Assembly (NCBI GenBank): GCA_028015205.1
Contig: CM051512.1
Span: 9,794,255-9,858,254 of the forward strand
Direction of reading: 5' to 3'
Source: Mytilisepta virgata
Taxonomy: Eukaryota; Mollusca; Bivalvia; Mytilida; Mytilidae
Length of the DNA stretch: 64,000 nucleotides
Shown: in pieces, positions 12,601-23,609 of the stretch
Numbering within the stretch: the first letter of the stretch is position 1
Layout: each line of letters opens with the position of its first letter
Notes under the pieces: model-generated
Seen by the model: the letters and a program-made list of their open reading frames with translations, nothing else
Told to the model about the DNA's origin: nothing
The model's database searches: none
Program-made: the position numbers and the translations under genes

Positions 12601-15600
12601 AGGTTTTCTCTGGATTTTTCATTGTCTTTGCATGGGCAACTTCTGTCCCTCAAAAATGTATGAAATAATAAAAAGGATCATAAACTTTTGTCAAATACCA
12701 TTTTAAGGTATATATGATTGTATTATAAAAGAAAAAGTGGGTGTTCATGGGCAAAAAATTTAATGTTTAAGAAATGGATAAAACCCGAGGATTCCGAACA
12801 TCTGACAAAAAGACCAAAACATGACCAGCGAGCATCCTTAACAAGGACTGAACATATCTTAGAAGTTTATGTGACGGTAAATTATATAAACAAAATATTT
12901 TTTTGTCTGAACGGTCACATTCAGTAGAAAACAAACTATAAATAAGATCCATCTGCTTGTAGTTGTCCAAAAGGGGAGACCACTGTTATAATATTTCAAA
13001 TTCCTTTTACGTGAAAGTTCTGATGTTAAAGGATATGACTATATAGGTTCATTGTAGAAAAGCTGTTAAGACCACACCAAAATTATTTTTAGTTCTTTGG
13101 ATTTTGCCGCTCCAATTTTTGGATTATGCAAATTTTAAGAAAAAAACAGTAATGCCGCCTCATTTTGCAAAAATCGTTACAATTCGCCCCAAATTCTTCA
13201 TTTTACAAGTAAATAATTAAAAACAATTGTTCACCCGCTCCTAAAATTTGTAAAAATGGGGATTTTGTGCAATATTTTATTTTTAAAAATTTGTGCCGCG
13301 CGTAAATTTCATCTTCGCCCCAAAAAAACAAGTTTTCAACTACAAAAATTAAAATTACAATTCCGCTCGCTCGCACCCATTTTTGCCATCCAAAAATCCA
13401 AAGAACGAAAAATTAATTTGATGTGGCCTAAGTATATTTGTCTGGATATTTTCATATTATAATTGTGCGTGTTGCAACATTTAAACTGAATCCTGATTTT
13501 TTTCCACTGCAAAACTTGCTAGTTTGAATTTGATTCTGTTACAGGGAATGGTTCCATATCTTGTTAATGCCACAGGAGGCTCAACAGTTCTTGGGGCATA
13601 CGACCAGCTGGATAAGATTGCTGATATTTGTGAGAAATATAAATTATGGTTACATGTTGATGGTGCCTGGGGAGCTTCTGCATTGCTTTCAAAGAAACAC
13701 AGAGACCTAATGAAAGGCATAGAAAGGTGAAATCTTATTTACTCTTGCATTGAGGCCATTACATTGACCCTTTCTAGCTAGCCAATATTTGTGTCCTTTT
13801 TTGCTGGAAGAGAAATAAATAAGTATCAATAAAATTGAAAATGTGTGGTTTAGCCAAAGCTGGATAGTGGCAATTACCATGAAAATTGTTGTGAATTACA
13901 GACTGTGGTTTGTTTTACTGTTTGTCAAATTCTTTTTTTTTATATGCTGATATTTGTACTAGACATTTGAATGTGTGTTATTTCAGGGCGGACTCTTTAA
14001 CCTGGAACCCTCACAAGATGATGGGAGCGAATCTTCAAGCAGCAGTATTTTTAACAAAGCATAAGGTTGGTTGTAAATTATCAGGCTTTTTTCATTGGTG
14101 TGTAGTGGTTTTTCTATGTGTTTCAAGGTTTAATTCTGAACAAGATATGCAGAATTGTGATCAGTAAACACCTTTTCATTTTTTTCCAATTTCAGTATTT
14201 CTAGTGCTTATCGTATTCGTGCAGTGGCGTAGCTTGCACCTCTATAAAGGTGAGGCAAATAGTTCGTCTTCGAAAAAGGAGGTGGATAGGAGAGAGGCGT
14301 TTTGGCTCATTTCTCCCTCAAGCTTAGGCCTAGGAGATCCAGTGGAAACCATCAACTCCATTATTCATATTGAAAATAACACTCCTTAAAAATTAAATGT
14401 TAGGTGAGGCAACTGCCTGAATGTCTCAATGGAAGCTACGCCATTGTCGTGTATGTTCTTTGTGTACTCATGTATTATATTATTGCCTATACATGTTATA
14501 AATATGAAAGAACTCCCTGTAAAATATAGTTTTTTTCATTACTTGCATATCATTTATTTTCATGGATTCCTGTTTACCTGTTATATGGGAGAAAAAACTA
14601 TTATTTGCAGAACGAGTTTCATGAATGTATGATTACCTTCAGATAAATAAAGATAATGCATTTAGTTTTTTTTACCTGAATTCGGGGTTCAACAATGTCG
14701 AAAAAAATTATGAAAATTAATATCCAAAAAATATGAATCCACATTGTTCTTTTAACAACAACGGATCTATATCAATTAAAACGTCTTTTCCTTGTACCCG
14801 TGTCCGCCACCGGGAAAATGTGTTGTTCATAAATATTAAACTGATGCTTTTAGTACGGTTGAGTGTTGACTTTTAAAGTTTTAGATATTTAAAATAAATT
14901 TATGAGAAGTGTAAAATGTATCTCCAAATCTCTCTAGGATCAAATTTGAATCGCTTTAGGTGTGAAACAAATGAAGGACCTGTGTCAATGAGGAAATTTG
15001 TTGGTTTAAATAAAAATAAACATTTAAGCTGCAATGGCGGCCGATAAAAAAAATCCATGACCAAAATTTCGAGGAAAAAAATAGGTAGGATCTAACATTT
15101 GATCCTGACCCCCACCCCCTTATAAAAATCAAATGGTTGCTCCCTAAATTCCAACGTAATTAAAGAGTGTTATCCGGTTGCGGACATGATCATATTGAAA
15201 TGTAGATAAAAAACGAATTTTCGTGTTTTCAGACACTCTTGTTAGAAGCCCACGCAGCGAATGCTAGGTATCTGTTTCAACAAGATAAATTCTATGATGT
15301 TTCTTATGACACCGGTGATAAGTCAATACAATGTGGGAGAAAAGTTGATGGTCTGAAAGTCTGGATGATGTGGAAAGCCAAAGGGGACGAAGGAATGGAG
15401 GCCGATATTGACCATCTGTTTGACTGTTCTAAGTAAGTGATAAATAACATATTCTCTAGTTCTGTGCGCATATATATCTCAGAAAGATAAAGGATCATCT
15501 CCAATTAGGAATTGGTCAGTTGCTAAAAATTACAAATGGAATAATCAGTCAAATGAAAAACTTTTAGAGTGTTTATGTAATAAAGAAATGATAAACAGTT

Positions 15601-18600
15601 TTGTAAACTTTGAAACTAAGAATTTTACGGAAGACCAAGAAGGTATAAATTCAGCTGCAGAAGAGCTGAATGACCTCTTTTATAATATAGCAAATAAATC
15701 ATGTAAAATAATAAAACCCGGAAAGAAAAGGTTTAAAAGAGTAAAACAGAAATGGTCTGACTTATCAATATATGACCAAAAGAAATCTTTAAATTTCACT
15801 TGTAGTCAAATTAGAAAAAATCCTTATGACAAGGCTTTGAGACAAAAATATTTTAATCAACTTAAAACTTTTAGAAAAATTGTTAAACAGAAGAAAAAGA
15901 TATACATGCAGTCAATATATGATAAACTATCAGATTCTATACAGAATGATCCTAGTGAATTTTGGAAGTTACTAAAAGAAAATGACCAGAAAGGAGATGA
16001 AAACCAAAATGTGGTTAAAGAATTGGTAAATGATTTTGAGAAAATAGTCCAACATATTCAGGGTCAAGGAGAATGCAAAAATATAAATTACAGTTTTCAA
16101 AATAAAGTTAAAATCGAATTGAACAATATAGAAAGAATAATCTGTGAAAATTCAGAAACAGACAATCCCATAAATATAAGTGAAATTAAATCGGCAATCA
16201 AAAAATTGAAAAAGGGGAAAGCAAATGGACCAGACGGTATAATAAATGAAATATTTAAATATAGCAGTGATGTTACTGTTAAAAGTCTTGCAAAACTATT
16301 TAATTTAGTACTAAAAACGGGTCACTTTCCATTTCATTGGAATAATTCTTATTTGATTTTATTATATAAAAGTGGTAATAGAATGGATCCTTCTAATTAC
16401 AGGGGAATTTCATTGATAAATTGTATAGCTAAACTTTTTAGTGCTATCTTAAATGGTAGACTAAAAACTTGGACGAAAGATAGATATTCTAATTCTCAAT
16501 TTGGTTTCCGCGAAAACCATCGAACCACAGACAGTCTTTTTGTTCTAAAATCTCTTATTAACAAATATATACATAAGAATAAGAAGAAATTATATTTATG
16601 CTTTGTTGACTTCAAAAAAGCATTTGATTCAGTATGGAGAGATGGATTATTGTACAAATTAGCTAATCAAGGAATGGGAAAGCATTTATATTACACAATA
16701 AAAAATATGTTATCAAAGACAAACATTGCTATTAAGTTAGAAGGATGTCATTCAGAATATTTCGAAATAAACAGGGGAGTAAAACAAGGGGATTCACTTA
16801 GATCTACTCTTTTCAACATGTTTATAAATGATTTAAGTTCAAACTTTGACAGGGATGATTGTCAACCTTCAATTCTTCTAAACTCAAAAGTTGGTTCTCT
16901 GTCATTTGCAGATGATCTACTTATCATTTCAGAAAGTAAAGAAGGTCTTCAAACAAGTGTAAATAATTTAAGTGAATATTGTGGAAAGTGGCAGCTAACT
17001 TTAAACGTTAAAAAGACGAAAACTATGATAGTTCAAAATAATTGTATAAATTCTGATTCATTCATCAGTTTCAATGATGAGAGAATTCAAAATACTTTCG
17101 AGTATAAATTTTTAGGATGCTTATTAAAAAGCAATGGTAATCTAAAGTCTAGTTTAAATGATCTAGCAAAAAAGGCAAGAAAGGTATTATTTTTACTTAG
17201 AGAAAAAGCCATGTCTATGGGGAATTTCCCAGTTAAAGTAATGAATAACTTATTTGATAAATTAATTAGACCAATTTTAACTTATAGTTCTGAGATTTCT
17301 TTTATGGACTACTATTTGCCCTTTTATAGGGCAAAAAAGAGAGCAGCCCAGACAAATAATAGAGTAGATTATATTTCCTTTGTGGATAAAACTTCTTTAG
17401 AAAAAGTACACTTAAATTTTTGTAAGTCTCTATTAGGGACAAAGAAATCTTCTTCAAATATTGGTGTGAGAACAGAATTAGGAAGATATCCTATTGAAAA
17501 CTTCATACATAGTCAATCACTTCTATATCTAGCAAGACTTCACACAAATGATATAAATCCATTGCTCAAAGAATCTTTTGAACTTACTAAAGCACTTGAC
17601 AATCAAGGCACTTACAGCTGGTACACCTTCGTTAAATATATTGTTTCAGAAGTAGAAAATGGAGACAATATTTCTAGTTGCAAGTCATTAAAGGATGTAA
17701 AACTTTTGAAATCTTCTATAAAAAATGGTGTAAATGAGAAATTTAAAAAGATATTTTTAGATAGAATAAATGGATATGATGAAAAAAGTAAATTCTGTCT
17801 ATATAAGAAGTTAAATCCATCTCTCAAAGGAGAGTTTTATCTTACAGATCCATTATTTTCAATTAGAAATATATTCACAAAACTGTGTATTAGTGATCAC
17901 GACCTCGAAATAGAAAAAGGTCGTTATTATAAAATCCCTCGGCAAGATAGAATTTGTAAAATTTGCAAGACTATTGAAGATGAATCTCATTTCATTTTAA
18001 AATGTAAAACTAATAGTAAAATAAGGGAAACTTTGTTTAATAGTCTTAAGCTTGAAAATGGACATTTAAACATGACAGATGATGAAAAACTGGTCTTTTT
18101 GCTTAACCCAACAAATAATAAACATATTAGAATGGTTGGCTTCTTTTTAAAGCAGTCATTAGAACTGAGGGCAGAAGTCTCATAATTCATTTGATATGTT
18201 ATAATGTCTGTTACTAATACTTATGCGTATAATATTTGGTCTCCAAATTTGCTTTATATGTATTTGTATGTCTTTGTCACAAACTATATGTTTATGTTTA
18301 ATGACAAATAAAAGTTCTATATCTCTTGATCCGTTTGATAAATTCTGATATCGCCACACGTTGATTAAATACTCGCGAAATTTCCCGGCAAACGTTCGGA
18401 AGATTTCTCGGAGTTTTACATTGTCATAAAAGTAAAAGATGCGAAAACTCTCGACGCGTTAATTATGGAATTTATCCACTCTTGGTAATTAAATATCATT
18501 TTTTTAAACTGCAGGGACGAGCCTCACAGTTTTAAAAGGAAAATTAAATTATCTCGAGTTGATAAATTTCATAATCAGCTGGTCATATTTTTTTAGCTCA

Positions 18601-21600
18601 CCTGACCCAAAGGGTCAAGTGAGCTTTTCTCATCACTTGGCGTCCGTCGTCCGTCGTCCGTCGTCGTCGTCTGTTAACTTTTACAAAAATCTTCTCCTCT
18701 GAAACTACTGGGCCAAATTGAACCAAACTTGGCCACAAGCATCATTGGGGTATCTAGTTTAAAAAATGTGTCCGATGACCCCGCCTGTCAACCAACATGG
18801 CCGACATGGCTAAAAATAGAACATAGGGGTAAACTGCAGTTTTTGTCTTATATCTCAAAAACTAAAGCAATTAGAGCAAAACTGACATGGGGTAAAAATG
18901 TTCATCAGGTCAAGATCTACCTGTCGTGAAATTTTCAGACGAATCGGTCAACCCTTTATTGGGTTATTGCCCCTGAATTTTTAATTTTAAGGAAATTTTG
19001 CAGTTTTAGGTTATTATCTTGAATATTATTATAGATAAAGACAAATTGTAAACAGCAAAAATGTTCAACAAAGTAAGATCTACAAATAAGTCAACATGAC
19101 CAAAATCGTTGATTGACCCCTTATAGGAGTTTTTGCCCTTTAAAGACGGCATTCAGCGTAAACTTTGCTTTTAAGATCTTTTCCTCTCAAACCACTGAGC
19201 CAATTGAGACCAGACTTTGGTGGAATGGTCCTTGGCTGGCCCCCTTCCAAACTTATGTCTGGCATCCCCGACTTCCATGGCTGCTGTTACTAAAAATAGA
19301 AAAAAAAGGGGGGGGGTGAATTTCAAAAACCTTCTTATATGAAACTACAAGGCCAGTTGGAACCAAAGTTGGCAGTAATGGTTTTTTGGAAGTTCTCTTT
19401 CAGAAATATGTCCAATGACCCGGACTGTTAACCAAGATGGCCGCCACAGTCGAACTTAGTTTAACATAGGGCCCTATGGGAAAATTCATTGAAAAATATT
19501 CTTGCCTTAAACCACTTGACCAATTGGAACCAGACTTGTCAGCAATGGTCCTTAGATGGTCCTCTTAGAGAGGTGTGTCTGATGATCCGGACTGTGAACT
19601 AAGATGGCCGCCACAGCTGAACTTAGTTTAAAATAGGCCCTATAGGAAAATTCATTGAAAAATTGTGTTGTCTGAAACCACTTGACATATTGGAGCAGGA
19701 CTTGGCGGCATTGGTCCTTAGGAGGTCCTTTTTCAGAAATGTGTCAAATTTCGTGGACTGTAAACCAAGATGGCCGCCACAGCAGAACTTAGTTTAACAT
19801 AGGACCCTATGGAAAATTCACTCAAAAATCTTCTCGTCTGAAACCACTAAGTCAATTAGAATTAGACTTGGTAGCAATGGGTCCTTAGATGGTCCTCTTT
19901 CAGAATTTTTGTGCGACGACCCAGACTGTCAACCAAGATGGCCGCCACAGCAGAACTTAGTTTAACATAGGGCCCTATGAAAAATTAATTGAAAAATCTT
20001 CTTGTCTGAAACCACTTGACATATTGGAGCCAGACTTGGCAGCATTGGTCCTCAGGAGATCCTCTTTCAGAAATATGTCCGATCACGTGGATTGTCAACC
20101 AAGATGGCTGCCACACCGAACTTTGTTAAATATTGGACCCTATAGAAAAATTCAGTTAAAAATCTTCTTGTCTGAAACCGCTTAGCCAGTTGGAACAAGA
20201 CTTAGCAGAAATGGTCCTTAGATGGTTCTCTTTTAGAAATGTATCTGTTGACCTGGACTAAACCAAGATGGCTGCCACAGCTGAAATTAGTTTAACACAG
20301 AATCCTATAGAAAAACCAGCCAAATTGACTGCAACACTTAAATTTTTAGGTCTGCTCAAGGTGAAAAGTTAAATCCAGGTGAGCGATACAGGCTCTTGAG
20401 AGCCTCTAGTTTAATTTAGGACTATTTGAAAATCTAAAATATATTACCAAATAATACATTAGATGTTTTAGTGAAGTGACTTCTTCAGTGACAGAATAGA
20501 ATGCTTGACTGTGTGTTCATTCTGCTTATAAAAAAGGTTTTTTTTTTTTTTTGAAAGACATGCAACTGAATTAACACACCAAAGTAATTTAGGATAAATG
20601 TATGTTTAGAAATTGTAATTTTCAAGTGTGTTTGTTCGAATATCAGCTATGGTTCTAAAGTTGGGCATGGTTATTACATTTTTGTTTGAAATATTTTTCT
20701 TATAATTCATAGGTACTTAGCTGAACTAGTTAAGTCAACAGATGGTTTCAGACTTGTTCAGGAGGTAGGTTTCAATACATACATATTTATTTATTTATTT
20801 ACATGTATTTATTTATTTATTTTCCATTTTTCTTTTTCTTAATTTTCTCTTGACTTGTTAATTTTGTAGATTGATAAGGGAGCAATGATTTGATTTTTGT
20901 GGGGGGTGGGGGAGGGGGGGGGGCTAGGATCAAATTTGAAATAAAATGGCAGGGGCAGGATTTTGGCAAAATAAAAAGACAGGATTACTTTTAGGTGCGA
21001 ACAAAAATGCAGGACCTGTGTTAATCAGGAAATATTTTTATTTAAATGAAAATTGAAATATAGGCCGCAATAGCGGCCAAAAAAAATCCAGGACCAAAAT
21101 TTCGACAAAAAAGGCAGGATCAAACATTTGGTCCTAATCCCCCAAAGAAATCAAATGGTTGCCATCTAAGCTTTAAAGAATAATAATAAAATTTATTTTC
21201 TTAACCATGCTAACGACTGAAATAGATAAAAACAGTGGTTAATTAAGTTTGGCAGATGTTTGTTGTAATTTTGTTACATATTCACCTAATATTTGTTGAT
21301 TTTAAACCTTTAAAATATTTCAGCCCCAGTGTACAAATGTTTGTTTTTGGTACATACCAAAAAGGTTCCGTGCGAAGCCGGAAACTGCAGATTGGTGGCA
21401 GGAATTAGGAAAGGTAAGTAGGTCAGAATTTTGACCTTTGGGAAGGCACTAATCTAAATCAGCCAGGTATTAAAAGTAAGGAATTCTACCTGTATGGTGT
21501 TGATTAAAAAAAACATGCTTTGCTTTACTCGGTAATTCGGAAGGGCATGCATGTAAACCCTATGAGGCACACCCTGTTGGTGTTACCCATACCCTAAAAA

Positions 21601-23113
21601 AGTAGTTGGAAAAATACCAAATTTGACATTTTAGATATGAAAACAAGATATTTTTACATTGAAGATAAAAAAAAACAGTCTTTGACATTGTATATACCAT
21701 AAGTACATATTTTGACATCGTAGAATAGAAATATAATTTTTGACATTGTGGTTTTCACTAAATACAATCTTTGACATTGTAGGTTTTAATAAATACAATC
21801 TGTTGGTTTTATAATTTGAACTTTATTTGCAAGAAATACACCCATTACTATGGCGCGGAATCAGGGTCATAAATATCGAGTATATACTAAAATACTCAGC
21901 ATATACAGAAATATTGGCGCGGAATAAAGGTCAAAATTAACGATTTTAGTATATACTGTTGATCCTCCATCCTCCATCCTTAATTCTTTCATAAGTCGGT
22001 CCTAATGTCCAAACTGGAGTCTTCTTTCAACAGAAAGCCAAGGGGGCACCCAACAGGACCTACGCTGTCTAGTATGTCTTCTTCTTACAACTAAAAGTGT
22101 AGCTTGATCAGCCAAATCGATACAGTGCAGTTGAATTAAATATTGCAGAAGTAGGTTTTGCTCATGTGTGTCCATGGTTGAGCTACAGGTAGATGTTATT
22201 GCATCCTTTTTGTTATATCAACAGAATGAGGTCGTACAATTATCGCGTCTTGGACTTAGTAGTATCTTAGTAAGGTCGTACTAAGGACGGCAAGCGCGTA
22301 GTAGCAGCGTACTAATGTCTTCCGCATCGTAGTATAATCGTATCAATATCATAGTAGAAGCGTAATAAAGACGTAGTGAAATCGGGATAGTCGCAGTGAA
22401 ATCGTAGTAAGGTCGCAGCGAAATCTTTTCCATTGGCTTCCCGATTGCACCACGTTTCCAATACGATGCTTCTACGCCCATCCCGATCTTACTAAATCCT
22501 CACTACGACCTTCCTACTTTTCTACTACGACTAGTTTTGGCCACGACTGCACTAAGAATGTTTTGAGCATGTTCAAAGTTGGTCGAGGACCTCCACGATT
22601 ATGAAGACCTTGGCACGTCCTTACTACGACCTTACCACGACCACCAAGATCTTACTACGACTTCCAAAATTTTTCATAATTTCTGAGGTCGTAGCAGGAT
22701 CGTGGTCCTAGTGTGATGGGGGTATTACTTTGTCTGTGTATTATGTATTGTTTCCCCGTTTTCAGTATTATTTGTAATTTTTTTATGTTTAAAAGCCTTC
22801 AGTCCATCTTGGGTATAACTGTGCTTTCATTAATAAACATAAACATTAAACATTTAACAGGAATTATTTTCATGCCCATAAATGATTAATGTATCAATGG
22901 CAGATAGAAACTGCTTAGCATAGTTTCCTTATTTTTAAGGTTGCACCAGAAATAAAAAAGAAAATGGTTGAAAGAGGAACACTTCTTATTGGATACCAGC
23001 CAGATGGTGACCTTGTGAACTTTTTCAGAATGATTCTGTCCAATATGTCGGTTACTAAGAGTGATGTAGACTTTGTAATTGAAGAAATCGACAGATTAGG
23101 TTGTGATTTGTAA
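6678..23113 (+). CDS. CSAD: Cysteine sulfinic acid decarboxylase-like PLP enzyme, 11 coding exons
   Basis: Group II PLP-dependent decarboxylase. CSAD-type enzymes convert cysteine sulfinate to hypotaurine, the precursor of the osmolyte taurine; related GAD makes GABA. Coding exons: 6,678-6,990; 7,575-7,665; 10,294-10,400; 11,148-11,263; 11,867-12,001; 13,545-13,726; 13,987-14,065; 15,233-15,432; 20,713-20,764; 21,324-21,413; 22,940-23,113. All introns are GT-AG and phases close to 1,539 nt (512 aa). An in-frame TAA at 6,669 supports the start. Visible motifs are HPRFFNQL (exon 2), HYSLKK (His211, expected to stack on PLP), HVDGAWG (Asp293), WNPHK (Lys325, Schiff base) and [10 protein letters not shown]. 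The last motif favours CSAD/GADL1 over classical GAD, and the long GAD N-terminus is absent. Oddities: DGAW where DAAW is usual, and GGST where SGTT or AGTT is usual. Substrate specificity is not proven. Confidence 0.93.
8742..8875. repeat. Foldback repeat in CSAD intron 2
   Basis: An imperfect inverted repeat: ATTACATGTCATTTTTCAT at the left pairs with ATGAAAAATGCCATGTAAT at the right, and CCTTTATTGGCC pairs with GGCCGATAAAGG. It is centred on CCTGCGG. MITE-like, non-coding. Confidence 0.7.
12443..12841. mobile_element. TTAA-flanked MITE in CSAD intron 5 (piggyBac-like)
   Basis: A 391-bp element lies between two TTAA copies (12,443-12,446 and 12,838-12,841). Its ends are 15-bp terminal inverted repeats, GGATGATCGCTGGTC on the left and GACCAGCGAGCATCC on the right, with one mismatch. 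It matches the inverted copy at 23,213-23,609 over its full length. TTAA target sites are typical of piggyBac-class elements. No transposase is encoded. Confidence 0.88.
13066..13432. mobile_element. MITE with GGCCACA-type inverted ends, copy 1
   Basis: About 365 bp with imperfect terminal inverted repeats: TTAAGACCACACCAAAATTA on the left and TTTGATGTGGCCTAAG-like text on the right, with TTTTTAGTTCTTTGGATTT against AATCCAAAGAACGAAAAATT inside. A diverged copy lies at 61,253-61,626, downstream of ADI1. Non-coding; it lies in CSAD intron 5. Confidence 0.8.
14217..14451. mobile_element. hAT-like MITE with CAGTGGCGTAGC ends
   Basis: A 225-bp insertion (14,222-14,446) in CSAD intron 7. The left end CAGTGGCGTAGCTT and right end AAGCTACGCCATTG form inverted repeats with one mismatch in 14. 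TCGTG flanks both sides (14,217-14,221 and 14,447-14,451), consistent with a target duplication. The CAGNGGCGTAGC end resembles hAT elements, though these usually make 8-bp duplications. Confidence 0.75.
14935..15165 (+). repeat. Interspersed GGATCAAATTTGAA repeat, copy 1
   Basis: Shares GGATCAAATTTGAA, TTTAGGTGTGAA, GGACCTGTGTCAAT, GCTGCAATGGCGGCC and AATCAAATGGTTGCTCCCTAA with copies at 20,930-21,172 and 35,085-35,300. About 230-260 bp, non-coding, in CSAD intron 7. Confidence 0.75.
15444..18335 (+). mobile_element. 5'-truncated non-LTR retrotransposon in CSAD intron 8
   Basis: A LINE insertion in the same orientation as the host gene, beginning close behind the exon 8 donor (GTAAGT at 15,433). 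The open frame extends upstream of the first ATG to 15,444 after a TAA, so the element appears cut in or just after its endonuclease region. Its 3' part has a short UTR with AATAAA at 18,307-18,312. No poly-A tail or target duplication was identified, so both borders are approximate. Confidence 0.8.
15588..18185 (+). CDS. Non-LTR retrotransposon reverse transcriptase (intact 865-codon ORF)
   Basis: The RT of a LINE-type element, which copies element RNA into DNA at the target. Motifs in order: GKANGPDGI (about residues 209-217), a YRGISLI block, [26 protein letters not shown] with the first catalytic Asp, GVKQGDSL, and [13 protein letters not shown] with the two Asp of the FADD form of the YADD box. 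KTKTMIV and YKFLGCLL follow. Near the C-terminus a [17 protein letters not shown] motif (CxxC-x7-H-x4-C) is a zinc knuckle common in such ORFs. No apurinic endonuclease domain is visible, so this copy lacks the N-terminal part of a full element. The intact frame suggests recent insertion. The clade (CR1, Jockey, I or other) cannot be decided by eye. Confidence 0.92.
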   Translation: MINSFVNFETKNFTEDQEGINSAAEELNDLFYNIANKSCKIIKPGKKRFKRVKQKWSDLSIYDQKKSLNFTCSQIRKNPYDKALRQKYFNQLKTFRKIVKQKKKIYMQSIYDKLSDSIQNDPSEFWKLLKENDQKGDENQNVVKELVNDFEKIVQHIQGQGECKNINYSFQNKVKIELNNIERIICENSETDNPINISEIKSAIKKLKKGKANGPDGIINEIFKYSSDVTVKSLAKLFNLVLKTGHFPFHWNNSYLILLYKSGNRMDPSNYRGISLINCIAKLFSAILNGRLKTWTKDRYSNSQFGFRENHRTTDSLFVLKSLINKYIHKNKKKLYLCFVDFKKAFDSVWRDGLLYKLANQGMGKHLYYTIKNMLSKTNIAIKLEGCHSEYFEINRGVKQGDSLRSTLFNMFINDLSSNFDRDDCQPSILLNSKVGSLSFADDLLIISESKEGLQTSVNNLSEYCGKWQLTLNVKKTKTMIVQNNCINSDSFISFNDERIQNTFEYKFLGCLLKSNGNLKSSLNDLAKKARKVLFLLREKAMSMGNFPVKVMNNLFDKLIRPILTYSSEISFMDYYLPFYRAKKRAAQTNNRVDYISFVDKTSLEKVHLNFCKSLLGTKKSSSNIGVRTELGRYPIENFIHSQSLLYLARLHTNDINPLLKESFELTKALDNQGTYSWYTFVKYIVSEVENGDNISSCKSLKDVKLLKSSIKNGVNEKFKKIFLDRINGYDEKSKFCLYKKLNPSLKGEFYLTDPLFSIRNIFTKLCISDHDLEIEKGRYYKIPRQDRICKICKTIEDESHFILKCKTNSKIRETLFNSLKLENGHLNMTDDEKLVFLLNPTNNKHIRMVGFFLKQSLELRAEVS
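18594..20409. mobile_element. Modular non-autonomous repeat, copy 3 (longest)
   Basis: It starts with TTTTAGCTCACCTGACCC and repeated CGTCCGTCGTCC text. It then carries about six or seven modules of about 180 bp, each with 'CCAAGATGGCCGCCACAG', 'GAACTTAGTTTAACATAG', 'CCCTATGG', 'TTCTTGTCTGAAACCACTT' and 'CAGCAATGGTCCTTAGATGG'. It ends GGTGAGCGATACAGG with hairpin AGGCTCTTGAGAGCCT and CTAG. The terminal hairpin plus CTRR resembles a Helitron 3' end; no replicase is encoded. It lies in CSAD intron 8. Confidence 0.75.
20930..21172 (+). repeat. Interspersed GGATCAAATTTGAA repeat, copy 2
   Basis: Longer copy than at 14,935, preceded by a G-rich tract. It shares GGATCAAATTTGAA, GGACCTGTGTTAATCAGGAA, GCAATAGCGGCC, ATCCAGGACCAAAATTTCGA and ATCAAATGGTTGCC. 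Non-coding, in CSAD intron 9. Confidence 0.75.
22225..22715. repeat. Degenerate TCGTAGTAAG repeat block with inverted halves
   Basis: On the left half the + strand carries many variants of TCGTAGTAAGG and TCGTAGTGAAATCG. On the right half the complement dominates (CTTACTACGACCTTACC, CTACTACGACTAG). The block is a foldback of short degenerate repeats of about 10-14 bp in CSAD intron 10. It encodes nothing recognisable. Confidence 0.7.
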
Positions 23114-23212
23114 ATATTAATATATGTATCATCCTTTTCATTGCTATGTATTAATTAATCAGAGAACTTTTGACAATTAATTTTTTATTTCATTGGTTAG
23201 TTATACATATAT

Positions 23213-23609
23213 TTAAGGATGCTCGCTGGGCATGTTTTGGTCTTTTTGTCAGATTTTCGGAATCCTCGGGTTTTATCCATTTCTTAAACATTAAATGTCT
23301 TGCCCATGAACCCCACTTTTTCTTTTATAATTCAATCATATATACCTTTAAATGGTATTTGACAAAATTTTATGAAATCCTTTTTATTTTTTCATAATCT
23401 TTGAGAGACTTAAGTTATCAATGCAAAGACAATGAAAAATCCAGAGAAAACCCATTTCCTGCAAATTTTCAAGGCCTTATAGCTCTAAAATGAGCACATG
23501 AACCTATATTTTTTTCTTGTTTATTTGTTTACTATTCATATGTTCTCTCAAACTAAAACACCTATTTCAAATCCTATTTATTTCATATTAGACCAGCGAT
23601 CATCCTTAA
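23213..23609. mobile_element. TTAA-flanked MITE downstream of CSAD (inverted copy)
   Basis: A 389-bp element between TTAA at 23,213-23,216 and 23,606-23,609. It is the reverse complement of the copy at 12,443-12,841 with few differences. The ends GGATGCTCGCTGG and CCAGCGATCATCC are its inverted repeats. It starts 100 bases after the decarboxylase stop codon, probably within or just past the 3' UTR. Confidence 0.88.
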
